Shown here piece by piece: positions 8,476 through 19,127 of a stretch of 42,873 nucleotides of DNA (position 1 is its first letter; the number at the start of each line of letters is the position of its first letter). The notes beneath the pieces are model-generated. The model worked only from the letters and a program-made list of their open reading frames with translations. It searched no databases and was not told the DNA's origin. A program made the translations under genes and the position numbers. Source of the stretch: an uncultured Pseudomonadota bacterium (GTDB lineage: Bacteria; Myxococcota_A; UBA796; SXON01); assembly GCA_903921785.1 (NCBI GenBank), contig CAIXRH010000243.1:1-42873 (forward strand), written 5' to 3'.

Positions 8476-8567
8476 AGGGACCGAACGGAGGCCCGGAGGG
8501 CCGCAGGGAGGGCCCGGCGACCGCCGAAGGCGGGCGGCCGCCGCTGGAATTCCGGTTACGAGGCGGC

Positions 8568-8873
8568 ATGCTCTTCGCCCTCACGCTGGCTTCCGCCTTC
8601 GCGCTCCCTCCCGATCCCGCGCTCGGGCCCTCGTTCGGGAAGGGGTGTGACCTGCGGGACACGCACCCGGAACCGAGGCGCTACTACCTGTCCGCCGTCC
8701 ACCGCACGATCGACTTTGTTTTCCGCCCGGCGCACTCGCCACTTGTCTCCGACGCCGGCGTCGTCGATGGCGCCACGCCCATCGCGGTGACGTGGATCGA
8801 GAACGAGCGGTCCACCGACCTCGCGCAGTACGTCGACGGGGTTCGGATGGTTCGGAGCGGGTTCTTGTACTGA
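8568..8873 (+). CDS. Small exported protein of unknown function
   Basis: An ATG at 8568 preceded by GAGGCGG gives 101 residues starting with a signal peptide (MLFALTLASAFALPPDP). The mature part contains one Cys and a Tyr/His-rich stretch (RRYYLSAVHRTIDFVF). I recognise no family. The gene is small and on the opposite strand to its neighbours; the signal peptide and ribosome binding site are the main evidence that it is real. The 135 bases after it (8874-9008) contain GC-rich sequence and nothing I can name. Confidence 0.5.
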   Translation: MLFALTLASAFALPPDPALGPSFGKGCDLRDTHPEPRRYYLSAVHRTIDFVFRPAHSPLVSDAGVVDGATPIAVTWIENERSTDLAQYVDGVRMVRSGFLY

Positions 8874-9008
8874 ACAGGCGGATGCCGGGGGGCCGCGGCG
8901 CGACACCCGCCAGCCCGGCCGGACCCGTCGGCGGTCGAGGTGCCACGGTCGGCGAAACAAGGGCGTGGGGCGGGAGTCGCGCCGGACGGCGGGCGCCGCG
9001 CGCGCGTC

Positions 9009-10823
9009 TCACGCCGGCAGCTCAATCCAGAACCGCGCCCCGCGGGTCGGCGAACGCTCCACCCCGAGGTGTCCGCCATGGGCCCGGACCACCTCGCGGG
9101 CGATGTAGAGCCCGAGCCCGGCGCCCTCGCTCGTCTCGCCTTCGCCGCGGACGAAGGGCTCGAAGATCCGCTCACGGTCGGCGCGGGGCACGCCGGGACC
9201 GTCGTCGTCGACCTCCAGGCGAAGGCGACCCTCGACGCGGTGGGCGCGGAGGATCACCCGCCCTCCGGTGGGGCTGTGCCGGATCGCGTTGGTCGCGAGG
9301 TTCACCAGCGCCACGCGCATCCGGGTCCGGTCCACGGAGAGCGCCGCGAGGCCATCGTCGACCTCCGTGGCCACCGTCGCCCCCCGCGCATCGGCCTGGG
9401 TACGGACCGTGTCCACCACCTCGGCGAGCAGCTCTGCCGGGGGCACCAGCGCCACCTCTGCCGTTCGGCCGGCCTGAAGTCGGGACAGGTCGAGGAGGTC
9501 CTCCACGAGCGTGCGCAGCCGACGGGTGTCGTCCCGGGCGGCGGTGAGGAGGTCGAGCAGGCGCGGCTCCAACGGGCCGCTGACCCGCTCGTCCAGGGCG
9601 AGGTGCAGCGCCATCCCCAACGACGTGAGCGGCGTCCGCAGCTCGTGCGCCACGGTGTGGACGAAGTTGCCCTTGAGCTCGTCGAGGTGCCGCAGCCGGG
9701 TGACGTCCTGCAGCAGCACGGTCACGCCGACCATCTCCCCCGTCACCGCGTCGTTCACGGGGGTGGCGTGGGCGAGGAATGCACGGTCGCCGGCGTCGCC
9801 GGGGACGAGCACGGCGGTGGAGAAGTCGCGAGGGAGCACGGGGCGGCCGTCGGCGACGACCTTGGCGTGCGCGCCGGCCACCGCCTCAAGGAGCGCGGGA
9901 TCGCCCGCCGACAGCCGACGGGCTCTCGGCTCAATGCCCACCACTCGCCGCGCGGCCTCGTTCGTGGCCCGGACTTCCCCCTTCACCGTGAGCACCAGGA
10001 CCGGGTCCACGAGGCTCTCGATCGCCGCCTGGGCGGCTTCCCGGGTGCGCGAGAGCTCGCTGTCTGCGGCGCGCCGGTACAGTCGCAGCCGCTCGGCCAT
10101 CTGGTTGAACGCCCGCGCCACGGCGTCGAGCTCAGTCACGGCGCTCTCGGGGAGGCGGGCTTCGAGCTGCCCTTCCCCGATCCGTTCCGCCGCTGCCGTG
10201 AACTGCCGGAGCGGCCCGGTGAGCCGTCCGGCCAGCGCCAGCCCAAGCCCCACCGCCGCGGCGAAGCCCAGGACCGCGCCCGCGATCCACGTTGACCTCG
10301 ACCGCCGCGCGACCCCCTCCGAGGCGTCCGCCTTCGCCACCATCGCGTCCTGGTTGAGCGCGAGCACGCGATCACAACCTTCCTTCACCGCCAGGAACTG
10401 GGGGAGGAGCCGGTCGAAGTAGAGCGCGCGGGCCCCCTCGGGGGGCGCGGCTCGGAAGGCGTGGTAGCTCTCGGCGTAGATCGACCAGTCGGCGCGCAGG
10501 GTGCGTACGGCCTCGCCCTCGCCCGCCTCGGTCACGTTGCCCTCCTCCACGGCCAACTCCGCCTCGAACCGGGGCTGGTGCTCGGCTACCAGCGGGTCCG
10601 CGCGGTCGCAGGCATCGGCGAGGCAGAAGAGCGCGGCGCTGTCCAACCGCTCGATGGACTCCTTCATCCGCTGCGCGGCGACCACCGAGCGGTAGTTCTC
10701 CCCGAGCACCGCCCGCCCTTGTCCGGCGAGCCGGTCGAGGGTCACGGAGCCGAAGCCTACCAGTAGTACCACCACGACGAGCGCGGGAAGCTGCGCGAGC
10801 AGTACCCGAAGCTGTAGTTTCAC
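9009..10823 (-). CDS. Membrane-bound sensor histidine kinase (HAMP-PAS-HisKA-HATPase) of the Kdp operon
   Basis: This encodes 604 residues. The order is: membrane segment about 8-28; periplasmic helical domain about 30-178 with two Cys (ALFCLADACDRAD); second membrane segment 179-199; HAMP 200-252; PAS about 265-380; HisKA with phosphoacceptor His393 in VAHELRTPL; HATPase with N box NLATNAIRHS, DDGPGVP and GAGLGLYIARE. The GTG start overlaps the stop of the truncated kdpD by four bases (GTGA), so the two are co-translated. The kinase does not carry the four-helix DUF4118 membrane block that normally lies between the KdpD input domains and its kinase. I infer that it supplies the kinase half of a divided KdpD, signalling to the NtrC-type regulator at 16753-18099. 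Confidence 0.9.
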   Translation of the reverse strand: MKLQLRVLLAQLPALVVVVLLVGFGSVTLDRLAGQGRAVLGENYRSVVAAQRMKESIERLDSAALFCLADACDRADPLVAEHQPRFEAELAVEEGNVTEAGEGEAVRTLRADWSIYAESYHAFRAAPPEGARALYFDRLLPQFLAVKEGCDRVLALNQDAMVAKADASEGVARRSRSTWIAGAVLGFAAAVGLGLALAGRLTGPLRQFTAAAERIGEGQLEARLPESAVTELDAVARAFNQMAERLRLYRRAADSELSRTREAAQAAIESLVDPVLVLTVKGEVRATNEAARRVVGIEPRARRLSAGDPALLEAVAGAHAKVVADGRPVLPRDFSTAVLVPGDAGDRAFLAHATPVNDAVTGEMVGVTVLLQDVTRLRHLDELKGNFVHTVAHELRTPLTSLGMALHLALDERVSGPLEPRLLDLLTAARDDTRRLRTLVEDLLDLSRLQAGRTAEVALVPPAELLAEVVDTVRTQADARGATVATEVDDGLAALSVDRTRMRVALVNLATNAIRHSPTGGRVILRAHRVEGRLRLEVDDDGPGVPRADRERIFEPFVRGEGETSEGAGLGLYIAREVVRAHGGHLGVERSPTRGARFWIELPA

Positions 10824-11965
10824 CCTCCCTCCCTGGCGGTCGCGCCCATGGGCACGATCTGGATGTCGATGTCAGTGGCACCCCGGATGAGCCGCGAGAT
10901 CGGCCCCTCGTTCCACAGCTCCTGCCATCGGCTGCGCAGGCTTCCCCCGACGAGGATGTGCACGACGCCGTGCTCGCGGGCGAAGCCGAGGATCGACGCC
11001 ACCACGTCGGCGCCGTCGAGCTGCACCAGCTCGGCGCCCATCCGCTGCGCCGTCTCGAAGCTGTCGTGGAGGCGCCGTTCGGCGGCGCTGTCGAGCCGGT
11101 GGCCCGCCTCCGCAGGAGTGCGTACATGCACCACGTACCAGTGCGTGTTGAGGCGGCCGGCGATGCGCGCCGCGCGCTCCACGATCCGCCCGGGGTTCGG
11201 ACTCCGTGAGGCGAGGCACGCCAGCACCTTGCCTGCGCCGACCTGATCGCCGCGCGCGACCTGCCGGCGGTCGAGCGCTTCGGCGACCTCTCGGAGCGCC
11301 AGCTCCCGCAGGGTCTCCAGGTTCTCGGTGCGGAAGAACGAGGAGAGCGCCTGCTCCACCCGCTCGGGGGGGTAGATCTTTCCGGCGCGCAAGCGCTCCA
11401 CGAGATCCTCGGCGCTCAAGTCGAGGTTCACCACCTGGTCGGCCTCGCGGAGGAAGGCGTCGGGCACGGTCTCGCGCACACGGACGCCCGTCGCCCGCTG
11501 TACCACCTCGCCGAGCGACTGCAGGTGTTGCACGTTCATCGCGCAGATCACGTGGATCCCGGCGTCGGCGAGGTCGGCGACATCCTGGTAGCGCCAACGG
11601 TTCTTGAAGCCGGGCGGGTTGGTGTGGGGCAGCTCGTCCACCAGCACCACGGCGGGCTTTCGGGCGCAGACCCCCTCAAGGTCGAGCTCGTCGAGGTCGA
11701 GATCGCGGTAGCGAACCCGCTTGGGCGAGACGACCGGCAGGTCCCGGAGCTGGGCGACGGTGTCCGCCCGCCCGTGGGTCTCGATGAACCCGATGACCAC
11801 GTCCACCCCGCGCTCGCGGAGTTGGTGGGCCTCTTGGAGCATGCGGTAGGTCTTCCCCACGCCGGCGGAGGAGCCGATGTACACCTTCACCCGCCCGCGT
11901 TTGCCGCGTTGAACGAGCGCGAGGAAGTCCTCCGCCCGCCGGTCCCGGCCTTCCTGTTCCGTCAC
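10820..11965 (-). CDS. kdpD: Truncated KdpD: nucleotide-binding and USP domains only
   Basis: A GTG at 11965 overlapping the kdpC stop (GTGA) gives 381 residues, against about 890 for full KdpD. The KdpD N-terminal domain is complete, with Walker A GSSAGVGKT (residues 31-39), the conserved VVIGFIETHGR, VLVDELPHTNPPG and AMNVQHLQSL motifs. It is followed by a universal-stress-protein domain (about 235-375, LACLASRSPNPGRIVERAARIA to IQIVPMG). There is no membrane or kinase part. Similar kinase-less KdpD proteins are known from some cyanobacteria. In E. coli these domains sense cytoplasmic K+, ATP and c-di-AMP-type signals; here the output is probably passed to the separate kinase encoded immediately downstream. 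Confidence 0.92.
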   Translation of the reverse strand: MTEQEGRDRRAEDFLALVQRGKRGRVKVYIGSSAGVGKTYRMLQEAHQLRERGVDVVIGFIETHGRADTVAQLRDLPVVSPKRVRYRDLDLDELDLEGVCARKPAVVLVDELPHTNPPGFKNRWRYQDVADLADAGIHVICAMNVQHLQSLGEVVQRATGVRVRETVPDAFLREADQVVNLDLSAEDLVERLRAGKIYPPERVEQALSSFFRTENLETLRELALREVAEALDRRQVARGDQVGAGKVLACLASRSPNPGRIVERAARIAGRLNTHWYVVHVRTPAEAGHRLDSAAERRLHDSFETAQRMGAELVQLDGADVVASILGFAREHGVVHILVGGSLRSRWQELWNEGPISRLIRGATDIDIQIVPMGATAREGG

Positions 11966-12543
11966 CGAGCCTCCGGGAAACGTCGGTCCAGCGCGAGGTT
12001 CACCGCGAGGACGTTGACCCGGGGCTCGCCGAGGAAGCCGAGGTCGCGGCCGACGGTGAGCTCGTCGATGACCGCGCGGATGCGTGCCACGTCGACGCCG
12101 CGGGCGGCCGCGATGCGCGGCGCCTGCCAGAGCGCGGCGGCGGGGGGGAGCTCCGGGTCGAGGCCGGAGCCCGACGCGGTGAGGAGCAGCTCGGGCACGG
12201 GCCCAGGGGCCGCGGGGTTCTGCGCGAGCAGGGCGGCCTCGGTGGCCGCGCGACGATCGGCGAGCTTCTGGCTGGTCATCCCGAGGTTGGAGCCGCTGGA
12301 GGCGGCGGCGTCGTATCCTGCGCCGGCCGCGGACGGGCGCCCCTGGAGGTAGCCCGGGGAGCGGAACGCCTGCCCGATGAGCGACGAGCCGATCACGGCG
12401 CCGTCCTCGGCCCGAACGAGCGAGCCGTTCGCGGTTTCGGGGAGGGCGACCTGGGCGATCCCGGTGACCAGCGCGGGGTACACCAGACAGCAGAGCACGA
12501 GGAGGAGCGCAGTGGCGCGGAGGGACGCGGAGAGCATGTTCAC
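11962..12543 (-). CDS. kdpC: Potassium-transporting ATPase KdpC subunit
   Basis: This 193-residue protein has one N-terminal membrane segment ([22 protein letters not shown]) and the KdpC motifs [50 protein letters not shown] and [17 protein letters not shown]. KdpC is the periplasm-facing accessory subunit of the KdpFABC K+ pump. A GTG at 12543 overlaps the kdpB stop (GTGA); an ATG six bases later is the alternative start. The gene is of normal length. Confidence 0.95.
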   Translation of the reverse strand: MNMLSASLRATALLLVLCCLVYPALVTGIAQVALPETANGSLVRAEDGAVIGSSLIGQAFRSPGYLQGRPSAAGAGYDAAASSGSNLGMTSQKLADRRAATEAALLAQNPAAPGPVPELLLTASGSGLDPELPPAAALWQAPRIAAARGVDVARIRAVIDELTVGRDLGFLGEPRVNVLAVNLALDRRFPEAR

Positions 12544-14555
12544 ACCAGACCGAGGGTGACGAGGCAGAGGTCGACCAGCTTGATACCGATGAAGGGTGCA
12601 ACGAGACCGCCGACGCCGTACACCAAGACGTTACGCCGGAGCAGCGCCGGGGCGCCGAGGGCCCGGTAGGCCACGCCGCGCAGCGCGAGCGGGATCAGGA
12701 CTACGATGATCACCGCGTTGAAGATGACCGCGGAGAGGATCGCGCTCTGGGGCGTGGCGAGGCGCATCACGTTGAGCGCGGCCATCCCGGGGAAGACCGT
12801 CACGAAGAGCGCCGGGAGGATCGCGAAGTACTTCGAGACGTCGTTGGCGACGGAGAACGTCGTGAGCGTGCCGCGGGTCATCAGCAGTTGTTTGCCGACC
12901 TCCACCACTTCGAGGAGCTTGGTCGGGTTGCTGTCCAGGTCCACCATGTTGCCGGCCTCGCGGGCGGCCTGGGTGCCGGTACCCATCGCCACGCCCACGT
13001 CCGCCTGGGCGAGCGCGGGGGCGTCGTTGGTGCCGTCGCCGGTCATCGCGACCATGTGGCCCTTGCCCTGCTCGTCCCGGATGCGGGCGAGCTTCATCTC
13101 GGGGGTGGCCTCCGCGATGAAGTCGTCCACGCCGGCCTCTCGGGCGATCACCGCGGCGGTGCGCGGGTTGTCGCCGGTGATCATCACGGTGCGGATGCCC
13201 ATCGCCCGGAAGCGCTCGAAGCGCTCGCGGATCCCGCCCTTCACCACGTCGGTCAGGCGGATGACCCCGAGAATCCGCGCGTCGTCCGCGACGACAAGCG
13301 GGGTGCCGCCGAGGTCGCCGACAGCGTTGACCGCCGCGTCGACGGCCTGCGGGACACCGCCCCCGAGCGCGAGGACGTGGCGGCGCACCGCGTCCGCGGC
13401 GCCCTTGCGGAGCTGCCGCCCGTGCCAGTCGCAGCCGGACATCCGGGTGGCGGCGGTGAACGGCACGAAGGTCACGTGCGCCGGCTCCACGTCGCGGGCG
13501 CGGTAGCCGAACGTCTTGGCGAGCACGGCGATGGACCGGCCCTCCGGGGTGTCGTCGGCGATGGACGCGAGCTGCGCGGCGTCCGCGAGCGCCTCGGCGG
13601 TCACGCCGGGCGCCGGGATGAACTCCGTGGCCATGCGGTTGCCGAGGGTGATCGTGCCAGTCTTGTCGAGGAGGAGCACGTCCACGTCGCCGGCGGCCTC
13701 CACGGCGCGGCCGGAGAGCGCGAGCACGTTCTTACGGATGAGCCGGTCCATGCCGGCGATGCCGATGGCCGAGAGGAGCCCGCCGATGGTCGTGGGGATG
13801 AGGCACACCAGCAGCGCCACGGCGATCGACACGTCCAGGTGGAGCCCGGCGTAGGCGGCCGTGGGCATCAGGGTGACGACGGCGAGCAAAAACACGAGCG
13901 TGAGCGCCACCAGGAGGATGTGGAGCGCGAGCTCGTTGGGGGTCTTGCGGCGCTCAGCGCCTTCGACGAGGGAGATCATCCGGTCGAGGAAGCCCTCGCC
14001 GGGGTCCGCGGCCACCTTGATCACCACCCGATCGGAGAGCACGCGGGTGCCGCCGGTCACCGCGGAGCGGTCGCCGCCGGCTTCACGGACCACCGGCGCG
14101 GACTCGCCCGTCACCGCGGACTCGTCGACGGAGGCCACGCCCTCGACGATGTCGCCGTCGGCGGGGATGGGGTCGCCGGCTTCGCAGACGACGAGATCGC
14201 CCTTGCGGAGCTGACCGCTCGGTACGCGGTCTTCTTTCCCATCGACCAGGCGCCGCGCGGAGACGTCGCTACGCATCTTCCGGAGGGTGGCGGCCTGGGC
14301 CTTGCCCCTCCCCTCGGCGAGCGCTTCGGCGAAGTTGGCGAAGAGTACGGTGAACCACAACCAGACACTGACCGCGGCGGCGAACCCGTTGAGGTGCAGG
14401 CCGGCGAGCACGCTGGTGAGCAGCGCCCCGACGAACGTCACGAACATCACCGGGTTGCGGGCCTGCACGCGGGGGTCGAGCTTCACGAACGCGTCGCGGA
14501 CGGCCGGACGCACGAGCTCGGCGGCGAACATCGACTGCGGAGGGGGCTTGGACAT
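12540..14555 (-). CDS. kdpB: Potassium-transporting P-type ATPase KdpB subunit
   Basis: This 671-residue protein is the ATP-hydrolysing subunit of the high-affinity Kdp K+ pump. It carries the P-type ATPase motifs TGESAPV (A domain; the Ser phosphorylated for inhibition in E. coli is present), [11 protein letters not shown] (phosphorylated Asp), a KGAADAV-type nucleotide-binding motif, [10 protein letters not shown] and [22 protein letters not shown]. The membrane segments are as in known KdpB. It starts one base after the kdpA stop and is translationally coupled to kdpC. Length and motifs are complete, so an active pump is expected. Confidence 0.98.
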   Translation of the reverse strand: MSKPPPQSMFAAELVRPAVRDAFVKLDPRVQARNPVMFVTFVGALLTSVLAGLHLNGFAAAVSVWLWFTVLFANFAEALAEGRGKAQAATLRKMRSDVSARRLVDGKEDRVPSGQLRKGDLVVCEAGDPIPADGDIVEGVASVDESAVTGESAPVVREAGGDRSAVTGGTRVLSDRVVIKVAADPGEGFLDRMISLVEGAERRKTPNELALHILLVALTLVFLLAVVTLMPTAAYAGLHLDVSIAVALLVCLIPTTIGGLLSAIGIAGMDRLIRKNVLALSGRAVEAAGDVDVLLLDKTGTITLGNRMATEFIPAPGVTAEALADAAQLASIADDTPEGRSIAVLAKTFGYRARDVEPAHVTFVPFTAATRMSGCDWHGRQLRKGAADAVRRHVLALGGGVPQAVDAAVNAVGDLGGTPLVVADDARILGVIRLTDVVKGGIRERFERFRAMGIRTVMITGDNPRTAAVIAREAGVDDFIAEATPEMKLARIRDEQGKGHMVAMTGDGTNDAPALAQADVGVAMGTGTQAAREAGNMVDLDSNPTKLLEVVEVGKQLLMTRGTLTTFSVANDVSKYFAILPALFVTVFPGMAALNVMRLATPQSAILSAVIFNAVIIVVLIPLALRGVAYRALGAPALLRRNVLVYGVGGLVAPFIGIKLVDLCLVTLGLV

Positions 14556-14556
14556 G

Positions 14557-16236
14557 TCAGTACCGGGTGGCGAGGGAGACGTGCTCGGCGATGGGGCCGA
14601 GCGCGAGGACCGGGAAGAACGTGAGCGCGCCGACGATGACGATCACCGAGGCGAGGAGCCCGGTGAACAGCGCGCCGTCCGTGGGGAAGGTGCCGGGGCC
14701 GGGGGCCACGGCGCGCTTGGCGGCGAGGTTCCCGGCGATGGCCAGCGCCGGGACCATCATGGCGAAGCGGCCGAAGAACATGGAGATCGCCAAGAGCGTG
14801 TCGTACCAGGGCGTGTTGGCGTTGAGCCCGGCGAACGCGGAGCCGTTGTTGCCGGTGGCGCTGGTGAACGCGTAGAGCAGCTCCGTCCAGCCGTGCGGCC
14901 CGGCGTTGTTGAGGCTCGACACGCCCCAGTCGGCGACGGAGGCCGAGCCCGCCGGAATGAGCACGAAAATGGGGAAGACGAGGATGTAGACCGCGGCGAG
15001 GGTCATCTCCCGCACCTCGATCTTCTTGCCGAGGAGCTCCGGGGTGCGGCCGACCATCAGGCCGGCGAGGAACACCGAGAGCACGACCATCACCAACACG
15101 CCGTAGAGGCCGGCGCCGACGCCGCCGAACACGACCTCGCCGAGGAGGATGTTCACCGCCGGTATGAGGCCGCCGAGCGGGGTGAAGCTGTCGTGCATCC
15201 CGTTGACCGCGCCGCAGGACGCGCTGGTGGTCACGCCGGCGAACAGGGAGCTGGCGGCCATCCCGAAGCGGGACTCCTTGCCTTCCCAGTTGCCGAGCCC
15301 GCCGAGCCACCCCGCTTCCGCCGCGTAGCAGGCGCCGGTGAGCACCAGGAACAGCCCGAACATCGACCCGAGGATGGCGTAGCCGTTCTTCACGTTCCGG
15401 CTCATCCGCCCGTAGGTGTGGACCAGCCCTGCCGGGATCAGGAAGATCGACACCATCTGGACGAGGTTGATCCAGGGAGAGGGGTCCTCGAACGGATGCG
15501 CGGCGTTGGCATTGAAGAAGCCGCCGCCGTTGGTGCCGAGCATCTTGATCGCCACCTGTGACGCGACGGGCCCCACGGCGAGCAGCTGGTCGGCGCCCTC
15601 AAGCGTGCGGGCGTGGACGTAGGCGGACCAGGTCTGCGGCGTGCCGCCGGTCACGAGCACCAACGCGTAGACGAAGCTCAGGGGGAGGAACACGTAGAGG
15701 TGCGCCCGCAGCAGGTCCCGCCAGAAGTTGCCCAGGGTCCCGGCGCGGTCCACGCGGGTGAGCCCGCGGGCCACCGCCATCGCCACCGCGAGCCCCACGG
15801 CTGCGGAGGTGAAGTTGTGGAACACCAGGCCGACCGCCTGGGAGAAGTACGAGAGGGTGCTCTCGCCGGCGTAGCTCTGCCAGTTGGTGTTGGTGGTGAA
15901 GCTGACCGCCGTGTTCAGCGCGAGGTGCCAGGAGAGGTCTCCGAAACCCTGCGGGTTGAACGGGAGGTGGGACTGGAAGCGCAGCACCACGAAGGTGAAA
16001 ATCAGCCCGACCGCCGAGAACGTGAGCACCGAGCCCGTGTACTCGCGGAAGCTCATCTCCCGACTGGGGTCCACGCCGATGAGGCGGTAGCCGAGGACCT
16101 CCGCGCGGCGGAGGGCGCCGCCGACCGGGGCGTCGTGCTCCTCCATGACGCGGTGCAGCCAGAGCCCCACGGGGAACGCGAAGGCGAGCACGATCGCTGC
16201 GAAGGACCAGATCTGGAACCAGCCGTTGGCGTCCAT
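14557..16236 (-). CDS. kdpA: Potassium-transporting ATPase KdpA subunit
   Basis: This 559-residue polytopic protein is the K+-binding, channel-like subunit of KdpFABC. The selectivity-filter loops are visible: [55 protein letters not shown] and [14 protein letters not shown]. The start ATG at 16236 lies one base after the kdpF stop. The length equals the family norm. Confidence 0.98.
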   Translation of the reverse strand: MDANGWFQIWSFAAIVLAFAFPVGLWLHRVMEEHDAPVGGALRRAEVLGYRLIGVDPSREMSFREYTGSVLTFSAVGLIFTFVVLRFQSHLPFNPQGFGDLSWHLALNTAVSFTTNTNWQSYAGESTLSYFSQAVGLVFHNFTSAAVGLAVAMAVARGLTRVDRAGTLGNFWRDLLRAHLYVFLPLSFVYALVLVTGGTPQTWSAYVHARTLEGADQLLAVGPVASQVAIKMLGTNGGGFFNANAAHPFEDPSPWINLVQMVSIFLIPAGLVHTYGRMSRNVKNGYAILGSMFGLFLVLTGACYAAEAGWLGGLGNWEGKESRFGMAASSLFAGVTTSASCGAVNGMHDSFTPLGGLIPAVNILLGEVVFGGVGAGLYGVLVMVVLSVFLAGLMVGRTPELLGKKIEVREMTLAAVYILVFPIFVLIPAGSASVADWGVSSLNNAGPHGWTELLYAFTSATGNNGSAFAGLNANTPWYDTLLAISMFFGRFAMMVPALAIAGNLAAKRAVAPGPGTFPTDGALFTGLLASVIVIVGALTFFPVLALGPIAEHVSLATRY

Positions 16237-16237
16237 C

Positions 16238-16327
16238 TTAGAACCTCTCGGGGAAGGCGAGGGCGTAGACGAGGTAGAGCGTGAGCCCGATGGCGGTGAG
16301 CGCGCCGAGGCAGAGATCGAGGTTCAT
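16238..16327 (-). CDS. kdpF: Potassium-transporting ATPase KdpF subunit
   Basis: A 29-residue peptide, MNLDLCLGALTAIGLTLYLV followed by YALAFPERF, has one membrane helix and the size and position of KdpF, the small lipid-like stabilising subunit of the Kdp complex. The (Y/A)LxxPExF ending is typical. The ATG overlaps the stop of the upstream 52-codon frame (ATGA), and kdpA starts one base after the stop. Confidence 0.93.
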   Translation of the reverse strand: MNLDLCLGALTAIGLTLYLVYALAFPERF

Positions 16328-16482
16328 GGCGACTCCGAAGGGTGAGCCCACCGCGCGAAGGCGAGGAGGCCGATGAGCACGAGGGCGAGGGTTGCCCAAT
16401 CCACGGCGCGAGTCCCGGTAGCGGACGAGCCGGAGGCTGCGGGCATCGCGCCGGCGAGGACGCGGGGGACGATGACGAGCAT
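16324..16482 (-). CDS. Small single-pass membrane peptide at the head of the kdp operon
   Basis: This 52-codon frame (MLVIVPRVLAGAMPAASGSS, then a membrane helix at about residues 27-44, VDWATLALVLIGLLAFARWA) is preceded by a GAGGT ribosome binding site 6-7 bases upstream of its ATG. Its TGA overlaps the kdpF ATG by four bases, the same coupling used throughout this operon. I know no family for it. It may be a second small Kdp accessory peptide or a leader peptide for translation of kdpF. The overlap, the ribosome binding site and the membrane helix are the evidence; an accidental frame cannot be excluded. Confidence 0.55.
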   Translation of the reverse strand: MLVIVPRVLAGAMPAASGSSATGTRAVDWATLALVLIGLLAFARWAHPSESP

Positions 16483-16752
16483 GGTCGACCTCGTGCCCCC
16501 CCGACTGCACGGGTCATGCCACCGCCGTGGTCGGCTACGAACGCCCGCTATCCGTCAAGCGGCGCGCGCTGGTGGCCGCGAGTTGCAAGCCGCGGCCGCC
16601 GCCGGCCTTGCGTTTTGCACGGTGGCCGCGGCGGCCGGCGATGGAAGCGGAGGGCTGACGGTCGTTGCGCCTGACCCCATCCCCGCCGGGCACCCACGGT
16701 GGCTGGCGCCCAAAGCGACCTTGCCCTTGTCGAATACGCCGGCCGCCCGCCG
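16483..16752 (-). promoter_or_regulatory. Probable kdp control region (270 bases), no confirmed promoter
   Basis: This is the longest gap near the kdp genes and should hold the kdp promoter, because the NtrC-type regulator gene upstream ends at 16753. It contains GC-rich inverted repeats around 16585-16640. I looked for a -24/-12 (GG-N10-GC) element on the minus strand. The best candidate (near 16583-16597, CGGCCGCGGCTTGCA) has the spacing one base short, so I do not call it. A TTGACG at 16552-16557 has no acceptable -10. Confidence 0.35.
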
Positions 16753-18099
<1,347 letters not shown>

Positions 18100-18115
18100 C
18101 TCCGGCGCGGACGCC

Positions 18116-19060
18116 TCAGTTATCCGGCTTGTCCCACTCGGCGTTCGGCCACATCGGCTTCGCGTCCGAACCATCGGCCTGCGTGCAGCCGATGAACCGC
18201 TCGGGGTTGTTGAGCACGCGCACCACGGCGTCGATGCCGAAGCGGGCGCTCAGCCCGTGGTCGATCCGCTCGTCGTACGTGAAGCGGATGTGCAGGCGGG
18301 GGCGCACCTGCACCTGCCCGTCGATCACCATGGGGGCCAGCTCGGTCTTCCCGAACATGATGAACAGCGGGCAGTTGCCGTATTCGTACAGGTGGTGGTA
18401 GCCGGCGCCCATGTTGAGGCTGCCCAGGTTCGCGACGAAGATGCTGGTGTGCATCGGATCGTCCTTGATGAAGAACCCGGGGAGGATGTTGTAGTAGTTC
18501 AACATGTTGATCCCGCTCGCCGCGAGGACGAGCAGGGGGCGGGGGAGGAGGTTGAAGAGGTCGAGCTCCTTGTCGCCCGAGGTCTTCACGCCGCTGCGCT
18601 CTTCCTTGATGCCACCGTTGACCCGGGCGCACCAGTCCTTGAAGGTCTCGCCGTCGATGAACTCGCGCTTGATCGTGCCGATCTTCGCCTCACGGTCGAG
18701 GCGCTTGCGGAGCATCGAGAAGGTGAGCCAGCGGCCGGAGCGGGTGTAGAGCCGGCGGCCTTCGACGAACCGGTTCATCGCCGGGGTGGCGGAGAGGCCG
18801 ATGCCCACGGCCGCGACCGTGGCGTGGGTGATGCCGGACTCGCAGGTGACCTTCACCTTCTCGAGCCAGGCGTTGAGCTTCGTCGCGTCGACGTACGCGT
18901 CGAAGTACACCATCGACTCGTTCTTCTTCGGCATCAGGTAGAACATGATGCGCCGGTAGGGCGGCACCTGGAGCAGCGTGCCGTCGGGACGGCTGGTCTT
19001 GAATTCCAGCAGCATCCAGAGGACGAAGACGACGACGCCGACGATTGCGTAGATGGACAT
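18116..19060 (-). CDS. Membrane-anchored E2-like acyltransferase (2-oxoacid dehydrogenase acyltransferase fold)
   Basis: The 314 residues begin with one membrane segment (MSIYAIVGVVVFVLWMLLEF) and continue with a catalytic-domain-like E2 fold of the chloramphenicol acetyltransferase superfamily: RRIMFYLMPKKNESMVYFDAYVDAT, ITHATVAAVGIGLSATPAMNRFV, VFVANLGSLNMGAGYHHLYEYGNCPLFIMFG, and the C-terminal RFTYDERIDHGLSARFGIDAVVRVLNNP. There is no lipoyl or subunit-binding domain, so it cannot serve in a normal dehydrogenase complex. The usual catalytic DHRVIDG motif is replaced by DERIDHG, with Glu at the His position. The acyl donor and acceptor are unknown. It is in the same run of genes as the Kdp regulator, 16 bases upstream. 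Confidence 0.75.
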   Translation of the reverse strand: MSIYAIVGVVVFVLWMLLEFKTSRPDGTLLQVPPYRRIMFYLMPKKNESMVYFDAYVDATKLNAWLEKVKVTCESGITHATVAAVGIGLSATPAMNRFVEGRRLYTRSGRWLTFSMLRKRLDREAKIGTIKREFIDGETFKDWCARVNGGIKEERSGVKTSGDKELDLFNLLPRPLLVLAASGINMLNYYNILPGFFIKDDPMHTSIFVANLGSLNMGAGYHHLYEYGNCPLFIMFGKTELAPMVIDGQVQVRPRLHIRFTYDERIDHGLSARFGIDAVVRVLNNPERFIGCTQADGSDAKPMWPNAEWDKPDN

Positions 19061-19081
19061 CCGGCCAATCTACGCTGAAGA

Positions 19082-19111
19082 GCGGCGGCGGGCCACGTCG
19101 CCCGCCGCCGC
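19082..19111 (-). terminator. Strong GC hairpin, probable transcription stop after the 19128-19823 gene
   Basis: A perfect 12-base inverted repeat (GCGGCGGCGGGC, 6-base loop) lies 16 bases after the stop of the exported protein gene on the minus strand and before the E2-like gene. The downstream bases (minus strand TCTTCAG) have only a short T-rich stretch, so it is not a textbook intrinsic terminator. Confidence 0.5.
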
Positions 19112-19127
19112 GCTCACCCCCGAACGG

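Noticed and set aside
11966-12601. Extension of the kdpD frame upstream into kdpC
   Set aside because: It overlaps the whole of kdpC in another frame and has Arg/Pro-rich composition; the GTG at 11965 with GTGA overlap is the clear start.
16555-16660. Sigma-54 promoter before kdp
   Set aside because: The best GG...GC pair is one base too close and lacks the flanking consensus; called only as an unresolved control region.
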